Below, piece after piece: positions 23,964 to 37,147 of a stretch of 64,000 nucleotides of DNA. Position numbers and translations under genes: made by a program. Numbering within the stretch: position 1 is the stretch's first letter; every line of letters starts with the position of its first letter. Under the pieces are notes generated by a model. It ran no database searches. It was not told where the DNA came from and was given only the letters and a program-made list of their open reading frames with translations. Source of the stretch: Stichopus chloronotus (lineage: Eukaryota > Echinodermata > Holothuroidea > Aspidochirotida > Stichopodidae); assembly GCA_021234535.1 (NCBI GenBank), contig CM037843.1:35403200-35467199 (forward strand). Direction: 5' to 3'.

Positions 23964-26900
23964 CTGTAATGGAAACCATAAATTTTAGAAACTCAAATGG
24001 TGCTGGTCATGTTGTTACAGTATATCAGTTTATAGCACAACCTTGGACCTGTGGCAAGAAACGAGTTTGTATCCCTATTTCATGAACATATCAAATAAGA
24101 TGGAGTCATGAAAAAAAAACAACGAGGTTTAACTTTACTAAAGACAGCACTTAGTATGATAATCACAGCTGGTGGACTTTGCAATAATAAAAGAGAGGCT
24201 TACTCAAAGCAAACAAAGCAACAATAATGAGACAACAGAAAGTTGAATCAATGGAGCAAAGGTAAACATTTATCCATACTGGTTATAGTAGAAGATATTG
24301 ATAACCATGGGTGGAAAAGGTGAGAAGTTAGGAGGTTCCTTCATGGGAATTGTTGGTGGAGGGGGGGGGGGGGGGGAGTTTTGTATATACTTGTAGGGAA
24401 ACTTTGGCACTTGAAGGAATTTTAAATTTCATTGTACAGATATTCTGTTTGTAGAAAATTTAGACTCTGTCCGCCTAAACATTAACATTTTTTCAAATAC
24501 TGTTGATAAAACTCTACTGTTGCAACTTCTGTTTTCAGCAAGCAGCAGGGTCATGACAAAAGTTAACTTCAGGACCAGTAAGAAAGGTATAAAAGGGAGA
24601 ACGTTGAATGCGCTATGAAGGAAATTTATCACTCCAAGTTTGTGACAGTTCCACCTACAAAAATCGGAACATTTTCTTATGAATCAGTGTTGTTTCAAAT
24701 GAACATGTGCTCATTGCAACGAAGAAGCATGTCACCGAAGGTGAAATTATCCCACCTTCTTTACGACAATCCAAATAAAATCAACTTTCTCCAAGGTGCC
24801 ACTCGAGTGCCCCTGCCGTTGACTTAGTGAAGAAATGACAAACAAATGGTGGCAAGCTTCACTATCTCAATCTGCCTAGCCTAAGCTTTCAAAAGTTGTA
24901 ATTTGTGAATGTTAGGCTAGAGGTGCTTTCAACGGGCCCATGCAGTAGATGGCTACCTTATAATACAGGTTTATCTCAACATACAAAATGAATAAGAGGG
25001 ATGTTTGGACGATCTTAACATTGAGCGTTATTCACCTTACAGTAGTTTGTAATAATGGACAAAATGCCATGATGGAATCCAATGAAAAATAACAACATTT
25101 AATTACAGTACAAGATTTAAAGAACCTTTCAAATTTTGAACACTGAGATGACTATTGTATCGCAAGGAGGACCTGTTATTGAATTAAGTTTTGCCACATG
25201 TTAGTGTTCTAATCAGTCAAAAGTGATAGAATTGTTTGATGTAGACTTTACAGTACCTTTGTTGACAATCTGGAGAACAAAATCTTACAGTGGGTTCTTG
25301 AGACTACAGCACAGCAGAGACAGTCGATTTGCAAACTGAAACAGAACCGACCAAAACAAGGGCAGAGTTGTCTCTGGGGAAATTAAAGTTGTCCGGACAC
25401 CCGTAAAATATATCATATGTAACTTATGCCGTGCATTTGGCACGCACTCCATAGGCCTTAAGGCTTAACAATGAGTCACTTGGCTAGAACATTAAGTTTA
25501 ACACATGGGCATGCAAATGCAAACCTCCCAAGTGGCCCGCATTTCGCGGGTTTGACCCGCATTTGAACACTCAAACCCGCTGACCCAGCAGTCTGAAAAA
25601 CCTGCATTTCAAATTTTCCCAGTCTTGGGCGTGCCACGAACAAATATCAAGCACTGTAAACTTACTGTACCGGAAACTTCCAACTCTACACACAAACTTA
25701 ACTATTTCATAGTAGGCCTACATTCATTCACTGAGCGCGCTGCAGTGCATCCTTCAAGTGCTATGTTTGTTGTCGCAACACCCTAATCTTTGTAGCAGGT
25801 ACAATCGTCGAACAGGTAAGTTTTCCCACGAAATAACTCAACACCAACCTGGGCACTCGAATACTGTATAACCATGACGTGCAAAGCATGGACGCCTGCA
25901 TGTACCGCACCAGAAATTACAAATTACAATAACCAATGATAATTATCAGTTGAAGAACTTAAAATTTTGCGAGTTTGTGAGTATCTGTACGGATATTTTT
26001 GGCTGAGACCCAAAGAAATTGTGTTAACTGATTTGCTAAAATAGGGCAACCAAATTGCGTTCAGGCACCTCTAAAATTCAAAAAGTTTCGAAAAGTGGAG
26101 GGGGAACCCCTTCCCCCTTATATCCCACCCCCAGGTCGGCGGTCCACCAACGGACAGGTCAGAGGTGGACCCGCATCTAGCCTCTCGGAACTTAGGATCT
26201 ATGCAAATATCGGTAATGAGTGACTGATGTTACACTTACTTAGTTACAGTAACTTGAGTTAGGCTATCTACTTCCGTGGTTAGGCATAAACTAAATATGA
26301 AGTAAGCGCAAATCGGGACAGTAAGAACCACAAGGCCTATCAATGAAAAAAACATAAGAAATACGTACCCTTCCCTACGTTCTCTCAAACCAAACTGCCT
26401 TCATAAATTCAACTAGGCCGAGGTTAACTGCCACGTTTGAAATTTTGTTTGAGTTGTGTGTCTGACTGCCACTGCATCTGCTGATTCTCACACAAATTTT
26501 CGATTTCGTGGATTTGGTGTATTGGTACGGTGAAGACCTAGTGCCTGTGGTGTGACGTGTTACGGCGTTTAGTGTGCAGTTCAACTTGTAACGTAAGCAA
26601 ACATCTCCACCATTCCAGTTCGCCACCATTCACCAACCATTGTCTAAAAATAAAAGTCTACCTGACCCACAGAACTTAGTGAAGGATTTAAGCTCCCCAA
26701 GGGACGTGCCCAGTGTCCCAGCCTCTGCCATTACCTCTTGTTTTCATGAATTCCTAAAGGGTTCATGTACGGAATTTTTCACAAGAAATTTATTTATTGC
26801 ACTTGCAAAGTCAATGGTATAGCAAATTAGCAAGTGTGTTTGTCAACAATAAAGTCCGAAAACCAGAAATTCTCGATAATTTGAGATCAGTCGATGCTAA

Positions 26901-27790
26901 ATGATGCAGAATGGTGCAACGTTGAGTTGATTTCCAGCTCTAACAAAAGACAGTGTAACTTTTGTCGATCGTAGAGAGGAGCTTGGAAGGGTGCGAGATA
27001 AATTCCAATGGAATGGTCACTATCTCAGAGAAGTTCTTCAGGGGATAGGGGAGGGGGGTGGGGCGGTCCCGTAAGGAACACTTTACGTACGATAATGTCG
27101 TTCAAAGTAATGAATATAAGCCTTATTAAATTGACATTAAGGTACATTTTTTCTAACAATATTTTATGTCAGTAACAAGTCAAATGAGGTTAATTAAACA
27201 AACACCACTATAGGTCTAATTAACATGTCTACACATACGGTCGTCGGTCACCCGAACCGGACAAATGTCGTAACGGGTTAGAATTAAGAAATGAAGAAAT
27301 AGGCCTATAATGTCCGTAGCGAAACCAGGCAACCGGCCTGAATTAAATGAGACCACTTTTTTATTATTTTTAACGTAAATAGGGTGCGAATGGCAGAACC
27401 TGGTTTTTGTCTCTCAGGTAAGTCAGTGTAACCCCTTAGTGTTTACGTCTGAGTTCAATATGTTCATTTTTTTTCTTCAAAATTTGGGTATGCCATATTG
27501 GTATACCCTAGTTGTGACTTCTTTAAAGTTGGTCAATTTTATCTTCACGTCAAGTCAGTGCCGGTTAGATAGGTTAGCCTGGGTCTTTGGGATGTAGACA
27601 CCCCTCTTCATCATTTATTGTTATCGCAAAATCACTACTATTATTGACTTATAGTATTGATACCAACCGGTTTTACTAACATAGAACCCGTGATAGTTGT
27701 GATCCTAAGCTAAAAGGAGTCAGCAATAATCCGTTGAAAACACATACATACTAAGTATGCTGGAGTAATTGCAATCTTAGTTTAGGTAGA
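23964..27790. other. region upstream of the GALNT7-like gene
   Basis: The 5' flank of the gene, which should hold its promoter and any non-coding first exon; neither could be assigned. A run of about 17 G lies at 24360-24377. A short GC-rich block at 25540-25620 repeats CCCGC and its complement (CCCGCATTTCGCGGG). A 59-codon open frame (26640-26822) and an 84-codon one (26375-26629 minus) show no recognisable domain. Confidence 0.45.
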
Positions 27791-27799
27791 CACATACGA

Positions 27800-28320
27800 A
27801 ACTTTTCTTCTAAAGTTAATTGTCGACTGGATGCTATTGATGAAGATGTAGATTCTGTTCTTCCTCGGATCTGGGTCAGTAGAGAACTTGATTCCAAGCC
27901 TTCACAACATTAGTATGCTGTGCAGGCTCGGAATCCCTATTTTCAAAGGACAAATTTATTTTGGGAAAAGTTCAGAAGAGAGCCACTGGACTGATTGGTT
28001 CCATGAAGTGTGTTCATCACAGAATGAAAATCTTCACTAAGTTACTCCCTTGAGCTTAGACGTCTTAGGGGTGATCTAGCTGCTTCAAGTGTTTAAAATT
28101 GTTCGTGGGGTTGGTAATTTAGTTTTTAGTGATTTTTTTTCAATGGTCTAATTAAAAGAGTTCTCGTGGTCACAGATTTAAGCTGAACAGATACGCTGCA
28201 AGCTGGATGTTAGAATTAAAATACAGAGAATTTTGGATGAATGGAATGGTCTCCCAGAGTCTGATGTCTAAGAGTGTTAACGCCTTTAAGAACACACTTG
28301 ACAAATACCTTTGACAGAGT
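27800..28320 (+). pseudogene. CR1/Jockey-like non-LTR retrotransposon remnant, 3' end
   Basis: Broken plus-strand frames resemble the end of reverse transcriptases from CR1/Jockey-type elements: a region near 27960-27990 like E-K-V-Q-R-R-A-T, one near 28050 like LELRRLRGDL, and SVNAFKNTLDKYL just before the stop at 28312. Frameshifts and stops interrupt it and the 5' portion is missing. The sequence after 28320 may be its 3'UTR. Confidence 0.65.
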
Positions 28321-28489
28321 GGGGGATTTTGACTGTAATCCATTACTGTCAGTGCTGTTACCTTTAAATGTGCCTCCTATGTAAAGTGTTACACATGCAA
28401 CGTCAGTGTTACCAAAGTTAGCGATTCTTGGGATTGGTGAGCGTAATTTTACCTTGTATTATACACCTTAAATTTCTTGTTGATATGTT

Positions 28490-28800
28490 AGTGTATGCCC
28501 TCTATGAATAAATGAACCAAAGGGTTTGGTTAATGTTTATGGTATAGCCAGGGAAACTGGAAAACTCTCAAGAACTGATGAAGCTTGGACTTAATTAGAA
28601 CCTGTTTCAGAAGTTCTTTTCACGTGCAAAATTAATGAGGGTCCGTGGATTTGATCCCACCCCTCCCTCCCTCAAAAAAAAAAAAAAAAAAATGGACAAA
28701 ATTGTCGTATATGTCCCCTTTATGAATAAGTGAAGAAAGGTTCGTCCCTGGTTAAATTTTGTGATATAGCGCCGGAAACCAGGCGCCTGTAATGGAGCTG
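28490..28800. repeat. two diverged copies of a roughly 100-bp segment
   Basis: The segment CCTCTATGAATAAATGAACC followed by TGGTATAGCCAGGGAAACTGG at about 28497-28565 recurs as CCTTTATGAATAAGTGAAGA and GATATAGCGCCGGAAACCAG at about 28708-28780. A 19-A run (28675-28693) separates them. They may be retroposon tails belonging to the CR1-like remnant upstream. Confidence 0.5.
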
Positions 28801-29310
28801 GAAATAAACTTCTTCAACAAGGTTTGACCTCCTCAAGTCTAAGATAAACCCGTGTAAGCATCTTAGCGTCTACTGACGGCGGACTGCCTGCCGGGGTCGT
28901 AGTTGCACTGTCCACCTTGAGCGGAAACTAAGTAGCGGATCTGGAACATGCATGTGCGTAAATATGGTAGGTCATGTGTGGATGTCAAAACCTCATGGAG
29001 GTTCATCAAAGAAGAGCATGAAATCGACGATATGTATACGACACCGAAGTTTAAATGACATTCGACGTAAGGAAGACTGCACTAACTTTAAAGTTTACAG
29101 CCGAATGCACCATACCACTAGTCCTGCAAGTTAAGCGGTAAATAGATGGCGCTAAATCTAAACTTTAAACAGAAATGTGTCAGGAAAGGGCCGGCCAACA
29201 ACGTAGAAGACTTAATTTCGGAGACCAGATGGATTTTATTCAAATCAAGGGAGTCAGCGACATGTGGTTGCAAATTTTTCAAAAAATCTTCTCATACAAT
29301 GTAGCTTAGC

Positions 29311-29608
29311 GGGAAATAGGGCGTCTGCTGTCGAGAAATTAAACATCAATATTTTTAAAACCAATGTCTGAGGATGTAGAATGATAGATTATTCAACATA
29401 AGGACAGCAGCCTTAAGGACAGCAGCCTTCTTTTCAAGAAATAAGCTTTTCACAGCTAGAAATACAGTTATTTATTGCTCAACACAAATTTGTTCACCCA
29501 AACTTTTCAAAATTCAAATGATGCATCCTACATTACTCATGAGATGCATAATGTTTTGAGGAGATGAAGCTTTGGTAGATGTCTATATTGATGGAACACA
29601 CGGAACAG
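29311..29608. mobile_element. MITE family C, copy 1 (right end eroded)
   Basis: Starts GGGAAATAGGGCGTCTG and continues through AAAATTCAAATGATGCATCC and GGAGATGAAGCTTTG. This is the reverse complement of the element at 59001-59347, which has both ends. A 15-bp direct duplication (AAGGACAGCAGCCTT) occurs at 29400-29431. No coding capacity. Confidence 0.7.
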
Positions 29609-29639
29609 TTAGCATTCAACAGCGTCTTATCATATCAGT

Positions 29640-32370
29640 GGGAGGAGGGGGAGGGCACAAGGAGATCTTGCCCCGGAAACTCTGAGGTTTTAGCATATCT
29701 CTGGGTGAAAAATTATATCTCAGGATAGGTATATTTTGTTCAAAGTGCATTATTAAATGCAAAGATTCTCAACGATTTTAATTAGTTTCTCTATTCCTCT
29801 GAGTTGACAAGAAGCAAAGCCTGTTGGGGGTCTAGGGGACGAACCCCCCCCCCCATGAGGTTTATAAGCACATATCTGGGTGAAAAAAATACATATGAAC
29901 TTCCTAAAATAGAGAGGTAAATGCAAAATTAAGAATATAAATAGGCAATAGACATATTTTTAGGTATTTTGTAGGTCACTTTAGCTGAGTGAAGGGTGAA
30001 CTGTGGGGGTAATGGGGGACAAAGGTTCTGGATGGTTGCAAAAAACACTGTTTAATAGCTGATAAAATATGAATTAAATACTCGTAGCCTTGGTCTTATG
30101 TTTAAGAACTGAAAATATTGGTGTGCTCGAGGGGATGGACTATCCATCTTCACTTATTTTCCTAGTGGTCTGAGCCTCCAGGCGTAACACCACCTTTTGT
30201 GTCGCTACTGGAGGGAGAGGGGGGGGGGGGGGATTCCAAGCCTTGAAAGTACACAGGACAATCAGAGCTATCTATTTATATGAGTGTCAGCGTTGCGCCA
30301 GTTTCGGACAGTGCGAATATCTCATGAATGTATACAGATTTCGGTAAAAAATGAAAATGTGCATGACAGAAAATATGAATATCCGGCTTGGACCAGAGTA
30401 TTTGTATAGGGGAAAAGCATTTTATGAGTAATGACCATTCTGGGAGAATGGTTTAAGGGGAGGGTCGATGCCCCTCACACCCTTCGTGGAGGTATACACC
30501 GGCGACTGCCAAGGGGGGGGGGGGGAGGTGTTGACTGCCGCGAGGGAGCGTACTGCCACAAATGATCAGTCCTAAATATACAAGTGTATGAAGCATATCC
30601 AATTGTCCAAACAGCATGAAACAGCTGCCATTCATCGACGATATGGACCATTCAATGTACCTTTGAATTCTACATCAAGATTGGTTAACAGTTTTGCTGG
30701 TCCTCGAGGCAACAACGCTCTATTTCTTGCTTGGACGAATTGTTGTTAGTGTCCAATTTCTAATGACCACCATTTTGTACAGTAAAAGTCACGTCCCAGC
30801 TGTTCAAGCAGTATCGACTTAAAAAGGTTGCCATAATGAGTGCCCCAAGAAATTATCGTAAGTCTTGTCTCGTCACTACCTATATCCTGCCTTAACTTTA
30901 GTGATGGGGCTGATTATAATTCCATATAGAATAATATACTGTACCTTTCAAAGCACTTCACTGCGTTACATTCATCGGTAGTGACGGTACTATGGCACCT
31001 GTTGATTTTGGTGAGTTTTGTTGTATTGTACTTGAGCATGATATGAATCCAAATAAATAGTCACTGATACAAATATTGTACACTTAACACTTTTCTCCTT
31101 TATTCGTCAATTGATGCAATGAAAACAATATACAAAATTTATTTGTCCGTTTTTGTTTTTATGTAAAGAATAATTGCCCAGCAATTGATGTTCACTTATT
31201 CCATAAAACAAAGAACAACATTACAACGTATGGGTCATGTGGCATGGTATACAAAAATAATTGACCGCTGCATTGACACCATTCACATTTAGCACCAATG
31301 GAGGGGGGTGAGTGCATCCTTCCGTGGGAACATGACTTACTCACTTTCATTCTGGCTAAAATTGTGGGAAGACTTTTTAAACGGAGCACCATCATCAGTA
31401 GGCGCACAGCGTAAACCATCATTTGGCCCAGTGCGTACCAGAATACTTTTGATAAAACAGTCGGAAATCATTCCCTCACGGCTTCGCATGCGTCCTTTCA
31501 TTCCTGCGCCCTTTCCCCCGAAAACAGCTTCCCCCGTCATCCCACTCACGCCGCCACAGTGTAGCACTCTGATACGTAAGGGTAAAGATTCAATACTCGC
31601 ATTGCAGAAACTAGACACTATCGACTCAGAGACACTTTACTTTTGACATAGACGTAAATAATGAGCTGATACTACTACCAGGATTAAGATCACCCACAGA
31701 ACAATTAAATATGTAGGCTAGCTATATCACGGGATTAAATCGGTGCCACCACAGCAAACATTTTAACGATTAGAAGTGTCTAAAATAAATAACAAAAACA
31801 CCAACCGACATAAGATTCAAAACGGGGTCATCGAACAAAGACTTAGAAACACAAATGTTGGATGATAGGTAAGTTTTTTTTTTCCCTTTATAGCAAGGTT
31901 TAGACCTGCTACGGAAGGTACAATCCTGCAAATACACCTTTGTGAAGATTCAAATGTAATTAAAATGATTGTGTTGATTATCAAGTGCGATTTTGATATG
32001 AAACTCAATTAGCAGGTCAGGTCACGTCAGGTGATAGTAATCTCTCTCTCTCTCTCTTTGTACAATGGCAAACCACAGTGTGCGTTTAAAACGCACTGCT
32101 GCTCTCATCGTCCCAGACAACTATGATTCTCCGAATGACTTCTAGCCCCTCCCACAATAGGAAATTCCTTGAGCAAACACAATCGCATTTCAAGTACCCC
32201 ACATCCTGGTGAGCATGCATGTGTAATCAAAACAACCTGTTCTGGCAGTGTTGCGCTACGGCTGTGCTGTATGACCTGCTCTGCATCTTTCGAATGTGAG
32301 GTCAATTAAAAAACAGAAGCAATTGAGAATTTTGCTTACCCCTGACCCAAAATGTAGTTTAGGGGAATGA
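29640..32370. other. intergenic, with weak internal duplications
   Basis: Two segments near 29680 and 29855 share TGAGGTTT, TCTGGGTGAAAAA and flanking AT-rich sequence, suggesting an old roughly 180-bp tandem duplication. Homopolymer G runs occur at 30219-30232 and 30514-30525. At 31300-31420 lies one member of a dispersed repeat also seen at 40095-40225. A (TC)n tract lies at 32041-32058. No gene recognised. Confidence 0.4.
31300..31420. repeat. dispersed repeat with GGAGCRCCAYCATC core, copy 1
   Basis: The order GTGCATCCTTYC, TGGGA, GGCTAAAATTGTGGGAAGAC, CGGAGCACCATCATC matches 40115-40225 (GGTGCATCCTTTC ... GCTAAATTGTTGGAAGACTA ... CGGAGCGCCACCATCG). A shorter match, AGCGAAGCGCCACCATCGG, lies at 55095-55115. 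It could be an eroded SINE or MITE; the ends are not defined. Confidence 0.5.
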
Positions 32371-32650
32371 CGAGGGTTGTAGCTAGACAAATTTCAGGGT
32401 ATAGTCGGGCTCCAGGCAAAGAAACCAGTCAGTTCTGGTGCGGTTCAGAAGCTCTTATCAAGGGGTTCAGGGCGGAGCGCTCTATGTCTTGTTATACTAA
32501 ATCAAAAGGCCGTTTCTCCAGTCATATTTACTACATTTTGTGGAGTCTGTGCCGGGAGGTAGGGCGCAAACTGATCGCGAATGCTGGACGGGAATTACTA
32601 GTTCCGGAAGGGATCGCCCGGTTCCGTCCGCCATAGCTACAACCCTGGTG
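32371..32650. mobile_element. small element with inverted ends AGGGTTGTAGCTA
   Basis: AGGGTTGTAGCTAG at 32372 is inverted as ATAGCTACAACCCTGG at 32631-32646, with GGGCTCC/GGGATCG-type sequence inside each end. The interior is GC-richer than the surroundings. The ends recall hAT-type CAGGG termini but no convincing 8-bp duplication was found. Confidence 0.5.
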
Positions 32651-33059
32651 ATAAGTAACTGTCTTTCAGCGGAAAATATCGTTAAAAACCCTTTATCGGT
32701 GCAATGAAAAATGCTCCATAAATTATTACTGTGATACATTGTGTAATCATCGAGCTATTACAGATAGCTCCACGGTATGAAAACATTAACATGTCTCATA
32801 AATTCTCCAAGGTATCAGATGATCTCAGCCTCGTTCCGCCGTACAGAATACAACGTTTTCTTTATTTTTCAAAGAGTGACAATCCTCTCATTCACAGTGT
32901 CTCACAGTGATACCTTTCTAAGCTATACTTATGTCATGATGATACTTATGTCATGCTCTAGCGGAGTCTGTTCGCTCACGATGTAGTCACACTTGACAAA
33001 GGTTCGTACACGTTCTTTACGAGGTTATGGAAAGTATCTTGAAATCAACAGGGTAGTTT

Positions 33060-33078
33060 GTGTGTGTGTGTGTGTGTG
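33060..33078. repeat. (GT)n microsatellite
   Basis: A pure run of TG dinucleotides, about nine units. It is not associated with any family A or B element. Confidence 0.9.
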
Positions 33079-33538
33079 CCAAATTGTACGTCTATATCAT
33101 TTCGAAGATGATTTAATTATCAAAATTACACTGATGAGCCGATTTGGCTCTTCAACTGCTCATTAAACCCCCTAAATGACATGACTGTGCAGGAGAATGT
33201 AATTAAGAATAAAAGAAAACCTTTATGTACCAAAATGATGGAAGATACCATGTTGATATCACAGGCAAAGGATTTCAATGACACGAAATGGAACTGGGTT
33301 CCATGTTGACCCCTCCCCGACGGCCACAATCACCCAACCCCTTTCTAGGGTCACAAAAGTAAATGCTTACTTTGTAAGTGGTATGACCGTATCTCTAGAA
33401 AGATTTTGTATGAAAACAGATTGGTCATCCAGTTATACGATTGATGTTTATAGTAGTTTGTATGCAGCTGCAGTTATCTTTCACAGGAGTGACAACAGCC
33501 AATCGTCGGATTAGACATGTGACTCCGGAAGACCGTCG

Positions 33539-36500
33539 TCAATGAGGCAGACATAGTGAGTGGTTTTTCTTCGAGAGGTATACGAGTGGATGGCATTCCA
33601 TAAAAATTTGAGGAAGGAGGAAAGAAACTAACGCCCGGATGGCGTGAACGACGAATAATGAAGCGAATATGACCAAGGCAGCCTGTAGACAAAAGTCTTC
33701 GATTAAAGGAACTTGCTTCCAAAAGTTACGATTACACTTGATCCAGCGTCTTTGGAAGTACCCTTGATTTTTCCTGATATTTGTCAATTTGACCATCAAG
33801 TCTATTCTGTATTTGATCGAGTTCAAGTTTTCTTTGAGCTCCGTAATTTCGCAGCGAAACTTCTCGTCTTTCCTCTTACATCGTAAAACTGTTGTCTTTA
33901 TCTGCTGCCTTCTCCGGAGCTGTTGATGTTAAAACCAAAAAGAAAAATAAATGTGAGTGATAATGTGAATAGTACCAGCCAATTATGGCGGCGATTTCAC
34001 ATTGTAGCTTTGGTAAAATAAGTATAAGAAGTAGCACAAGATATGAGGCTCTCGATGGATGCTTTCACATTGCCTTCATTGAATTTTTCTTCCGTTTTCG
34101 TCATTTCTCTTTACAAGCGTGGTTTTCACGACAAGATAATTGATTGTGTAGTAAACATGTCACCAACTTGAAGGAGACCTCGTTCAATGAAAGAAATATT
34201 TCATACCCAGTCTCATCCAAGAACACTGCAATGACTAGCTCAACTTTTTCAAAACGAGTTCTCCCCGCTTTGCTTAATAACATAACATAAACATAACAAG
34301 TTTAAGGGCAAAGAAGGGCAAAACCCCATAAGATGCCCTGTAATCCAGACCCCCTCCCAAAAAAAAAACCCTAACCAAACTAATATCCAATATATACCAG
34401 CATAATTAGATTCTGCCACAGTCACAATAAAACTTATCAATGTTACCTTTGAAGCTATTTACTGAAGTGGAATTTACAACCCAATCACACAGACTATTCC
34501 ACTCATTGACAACTCTATGTGAGAAGCTAAACTTTCTCACATCAAGCCTAGAGAAGCATTTCACCAGCTTCTTACAATGACCACCGTCGGACACGGGAAT
34601 TAGGACAAACCTCTGAGTGATCACAATTAGACAGAGAATTCCTACCAGCTAGGAATGTGAAAACCTGCAACATATCCCCCCTGATCCTTCTTAACTCAAG
34701 AGTAGTAAGTCCCAGACATTTAAGCCTATCATGATAAGGGAGATGACGTACATCGGGAATAAGCCGAGTGGCCCTCCTCTGAACCTGCTCTAAAAGAAAC
34801 TTGCCCTTTTCATAATAGGGACTCCATGCCTGCACAGTATAGTCAAGATGCGGCCTGCTTATACAGATTCAACACAATTACTTTACTAAAATTTCTAAAA
34901 TTACTCTTGATCAAACCGAGCACCCTGTTCGCCCTGGCAGCAGCACCTGCGCACTGTTTAGAAGGGAGTTCAGATCACTTGTAATGATAACACCTGGGTC
35001 TTTTTCTGAAGTCACATTACTCAAAATACTACCAGCCATGGTATAATCATAATTTAAATTATTAGTACCAAAGTGAAGAACTTTGCATTTGTCAGCATTA
35101 AAAGACATTTGCCAAGTTTTGGACCATGCTAGCAATCTATCCAAGTCCCCCTGTGAACTCCACTTGTGACATTTCTCCAAGAAGAGAAATTAACATTGAC
35201 AACAACTCTCTGAGATCTACCTAGTAGCTACATATGCACCTTCTTCCCCACAAGCTCGCACACCAACGAACTGACAAACCTCGTTTCTCCCAGTCGGTGC
35301 CTGGCCCAAGTAGAAATCAAGTCTATACACTCAACTCAACCCAGTGCTGACCTCTTCATTACAAAAGGAGCTACAAGTTGAGTTTATTGCTCAATGAGCT
35401 TATCGCTGAATAAATCGCAGCCAGCCAAGTTCATGCAATGTAAAATTATCAGTCCTTACTCAAATCGTCTTTCATCCAAGTACAATACATATTAATGAAT
35501 TGAGCAAACTGGGGATTACAGTACACTAAGATGGCGTACACACATGCATGCAATTAACACAACATTGAAGCAGCTGGGGGTAGGGTCTTCTGTCATGTAC
35601 TGATGACAACATTTGCTGAACCACCAAAATTCTTACATGGACCTTACGTGACCGATAGAAGGGTCCCCCCGTCCCCAACTCACCCCACCCCCGTCCCCAA
35701 CTCACCCCACCCCCACCCTCACCCCCGTTACATGACCGAATTCAATAGGTATACAGTTGCTTCCACGGAGAGCATAGGACCATAATTGCAGAGGACAGTA
35801 AAGCATTATTATTATCAAACTTAGGTAAGTCGACCCTTTCTCATTGCTCCAATTACAGTCAAGTATGACGTCATACCTGCTTGCTCCCATTCATTGGTAT
35901 TCCTTTTCATTGTGGAAGATTGGTGAAGTGGAACACTAAAGGATTGTTAAACTTTGCCATACAAAATAGATACAGAGCAGGTAAACGTCATTATGCTGGT
36001 ACCTAAATCAAGCACTGACAGTATTCAGTATACTAGATATAAATGGCCCTGTAAACACTACAATCGCCTTAGGTGGGAGAATTGAGTAGGCTACTCAACA
36101 TAACGACTTCATAATCAATTAAAGTCAGAGTCTATTGTTAGCATAGGCTCGTGTGCATACAGAACTTGCCGGGCCAATAGCTCAAACACAGACAACAGTT
36201 TGAGCACGTCTGTTTAAGGATACAATTAAACCGTTCGTTTGGTTGAGCTTAAATATCAACTTTTTAAGTGTCCTTGTTGTAATTAGGTACATATGCAACA
36301 GGTCGGCATGTACAAAGCGTATACGACTGAAATTTAGGTTAATTCTCAAGTACTTAAGTCGATGGCGCAGAAATCTTCCCGATACCGTGAGATACATATT
36401 GATCGAAAAATGAATTTTCTTACAAGCTTTTACCATAATTTCTTCTGGCAAATTATAGCTTACCCCTCAAACACACACACACCCACAATGCTAAAATGGA

Positions 36501-37147
36501 ACACTGGCACATTCCTCGGTCAAGAAAGCAAAATGCAAAATCATGACGTAAGAAACTTTTCTCCTTAGATAATGTACGTCATAGACGTCAGCACATCATG
36601 CATACACATTTGCACGTTTTAAGTATCACATGCCAATATACAAGCTTTACGATTTGCACCGCCATCATATTTTTGATCAAATATGCAAGTCTCGCAGTTC
36701 GGTTGTTTATTTAAACAAAGAAAAAGAGTCTTAAAATACCAGGAAATAGTGCCTAGATAATTCCGTGTTAGACGCCGGACATCACCTCGTATCCTTAATT
36801 TAAACGAGTACAGAGCGTATGCTTTACACTAGGAGTCTCCGTTGTGTTATTTATGACTCAATGCCGAGATTTCTGAAACTTTGTCAGGATATTGCTGTCA
36901 ATCTTTTTGACGTACTCTACAACTTGCAGAAGAACATCCAGAAGATTAAAATGAATTTCTTAATTTCTTAAAGTGTCACTGACTAAGAGTCACTTACCAC
37001 TGATAGATCGTTTAGATCTGAAGCTGAGATTTCTCTCGATTTTCTCTTAGCCCTGAGTTGAAGATGCTTGAAGTCATTCGTTTTTAACAGTTCCAGAGAG
37101 TTCCGTTTTGAGATAATACTAGTTACGGCCGCTGGTTGCTGAGCCAT
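33539..37147 (-). CDS. unrecognised two-exon gene, 176-residue protein with C-terminal hydrophobic segment
   Basis: Exon 1 (37147-36998) has 50 codons from ATG in a good context (ACG ATG G) and ends at a strong donor, GTG|GTAAGTGA. Exon 2 (33919-33539) has 126 codons plus a stop, behind a strong acceptor (pyrimidine tract, TTTTAAC branch-like site, CAACAG|). Both junctions are phase 0. The product is basic: exon 1 contains LQLRAKRKSREISASDLNDL and exon 2 has a helical Lys/Glu-rich stretch (RCEITELKENLNSIKYRI) followed by a hydrophobic segment (ALVIFASLFVVHAIRALVSF) about 30 residues from the C-terminus. This could be a tail-anchored or single-pass membrane protein with a coiled coil. I do not recognise the family. 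Extra exons between the two cannot be excluded, and a CR1 remnant sits in the intron. Confidence 0.45.
34270..35180 (-). pseudogene. CR1/Jockey-like retrotransposon remnant, reverse transcriptase end and tail
   Basis: Read on the minus strand, broken frames give the thumb/C-terminal part of a non-LTR reverse transcriptase: a W-Q-M-S-F-N-A-D-K-C-K-V-L-H-F-G block (about 35100), V-T-S-E-K-D-P-G-V-I-I (about 35000), EQVQRRATRLIPDVRHLPYH (about 34780) and LGLTTLELRRIRGDMLQVFT (about 34700), then SFSHRVVNEWNSL (about 34530) and a stop. At least three frameshifts break it. A short TATGTT-type tail (34275-34305) marks the 3' end. It lies in the intron of the two-exon gene. Confidence 0.8.
35191..36997. 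other. intron of the two-exon gene model, upstream part
   Basis: Contains a C-rich short tandem repeat (35664-35728, unit CCCCCGTCCCCAACTCACC-like, about 2.5 copies). Otherwise unremarkable AT-rich sequence. Confidence 0.5.

Noticed and set aside
26375..26629. 84-codon minus-strand frame upstream of GALNT7 as an extra coding exon
   Set aside because: The start at 23914 has an in-frame stop just upstream, so upstream sequence cannot extend this protein. The frame has no domain.
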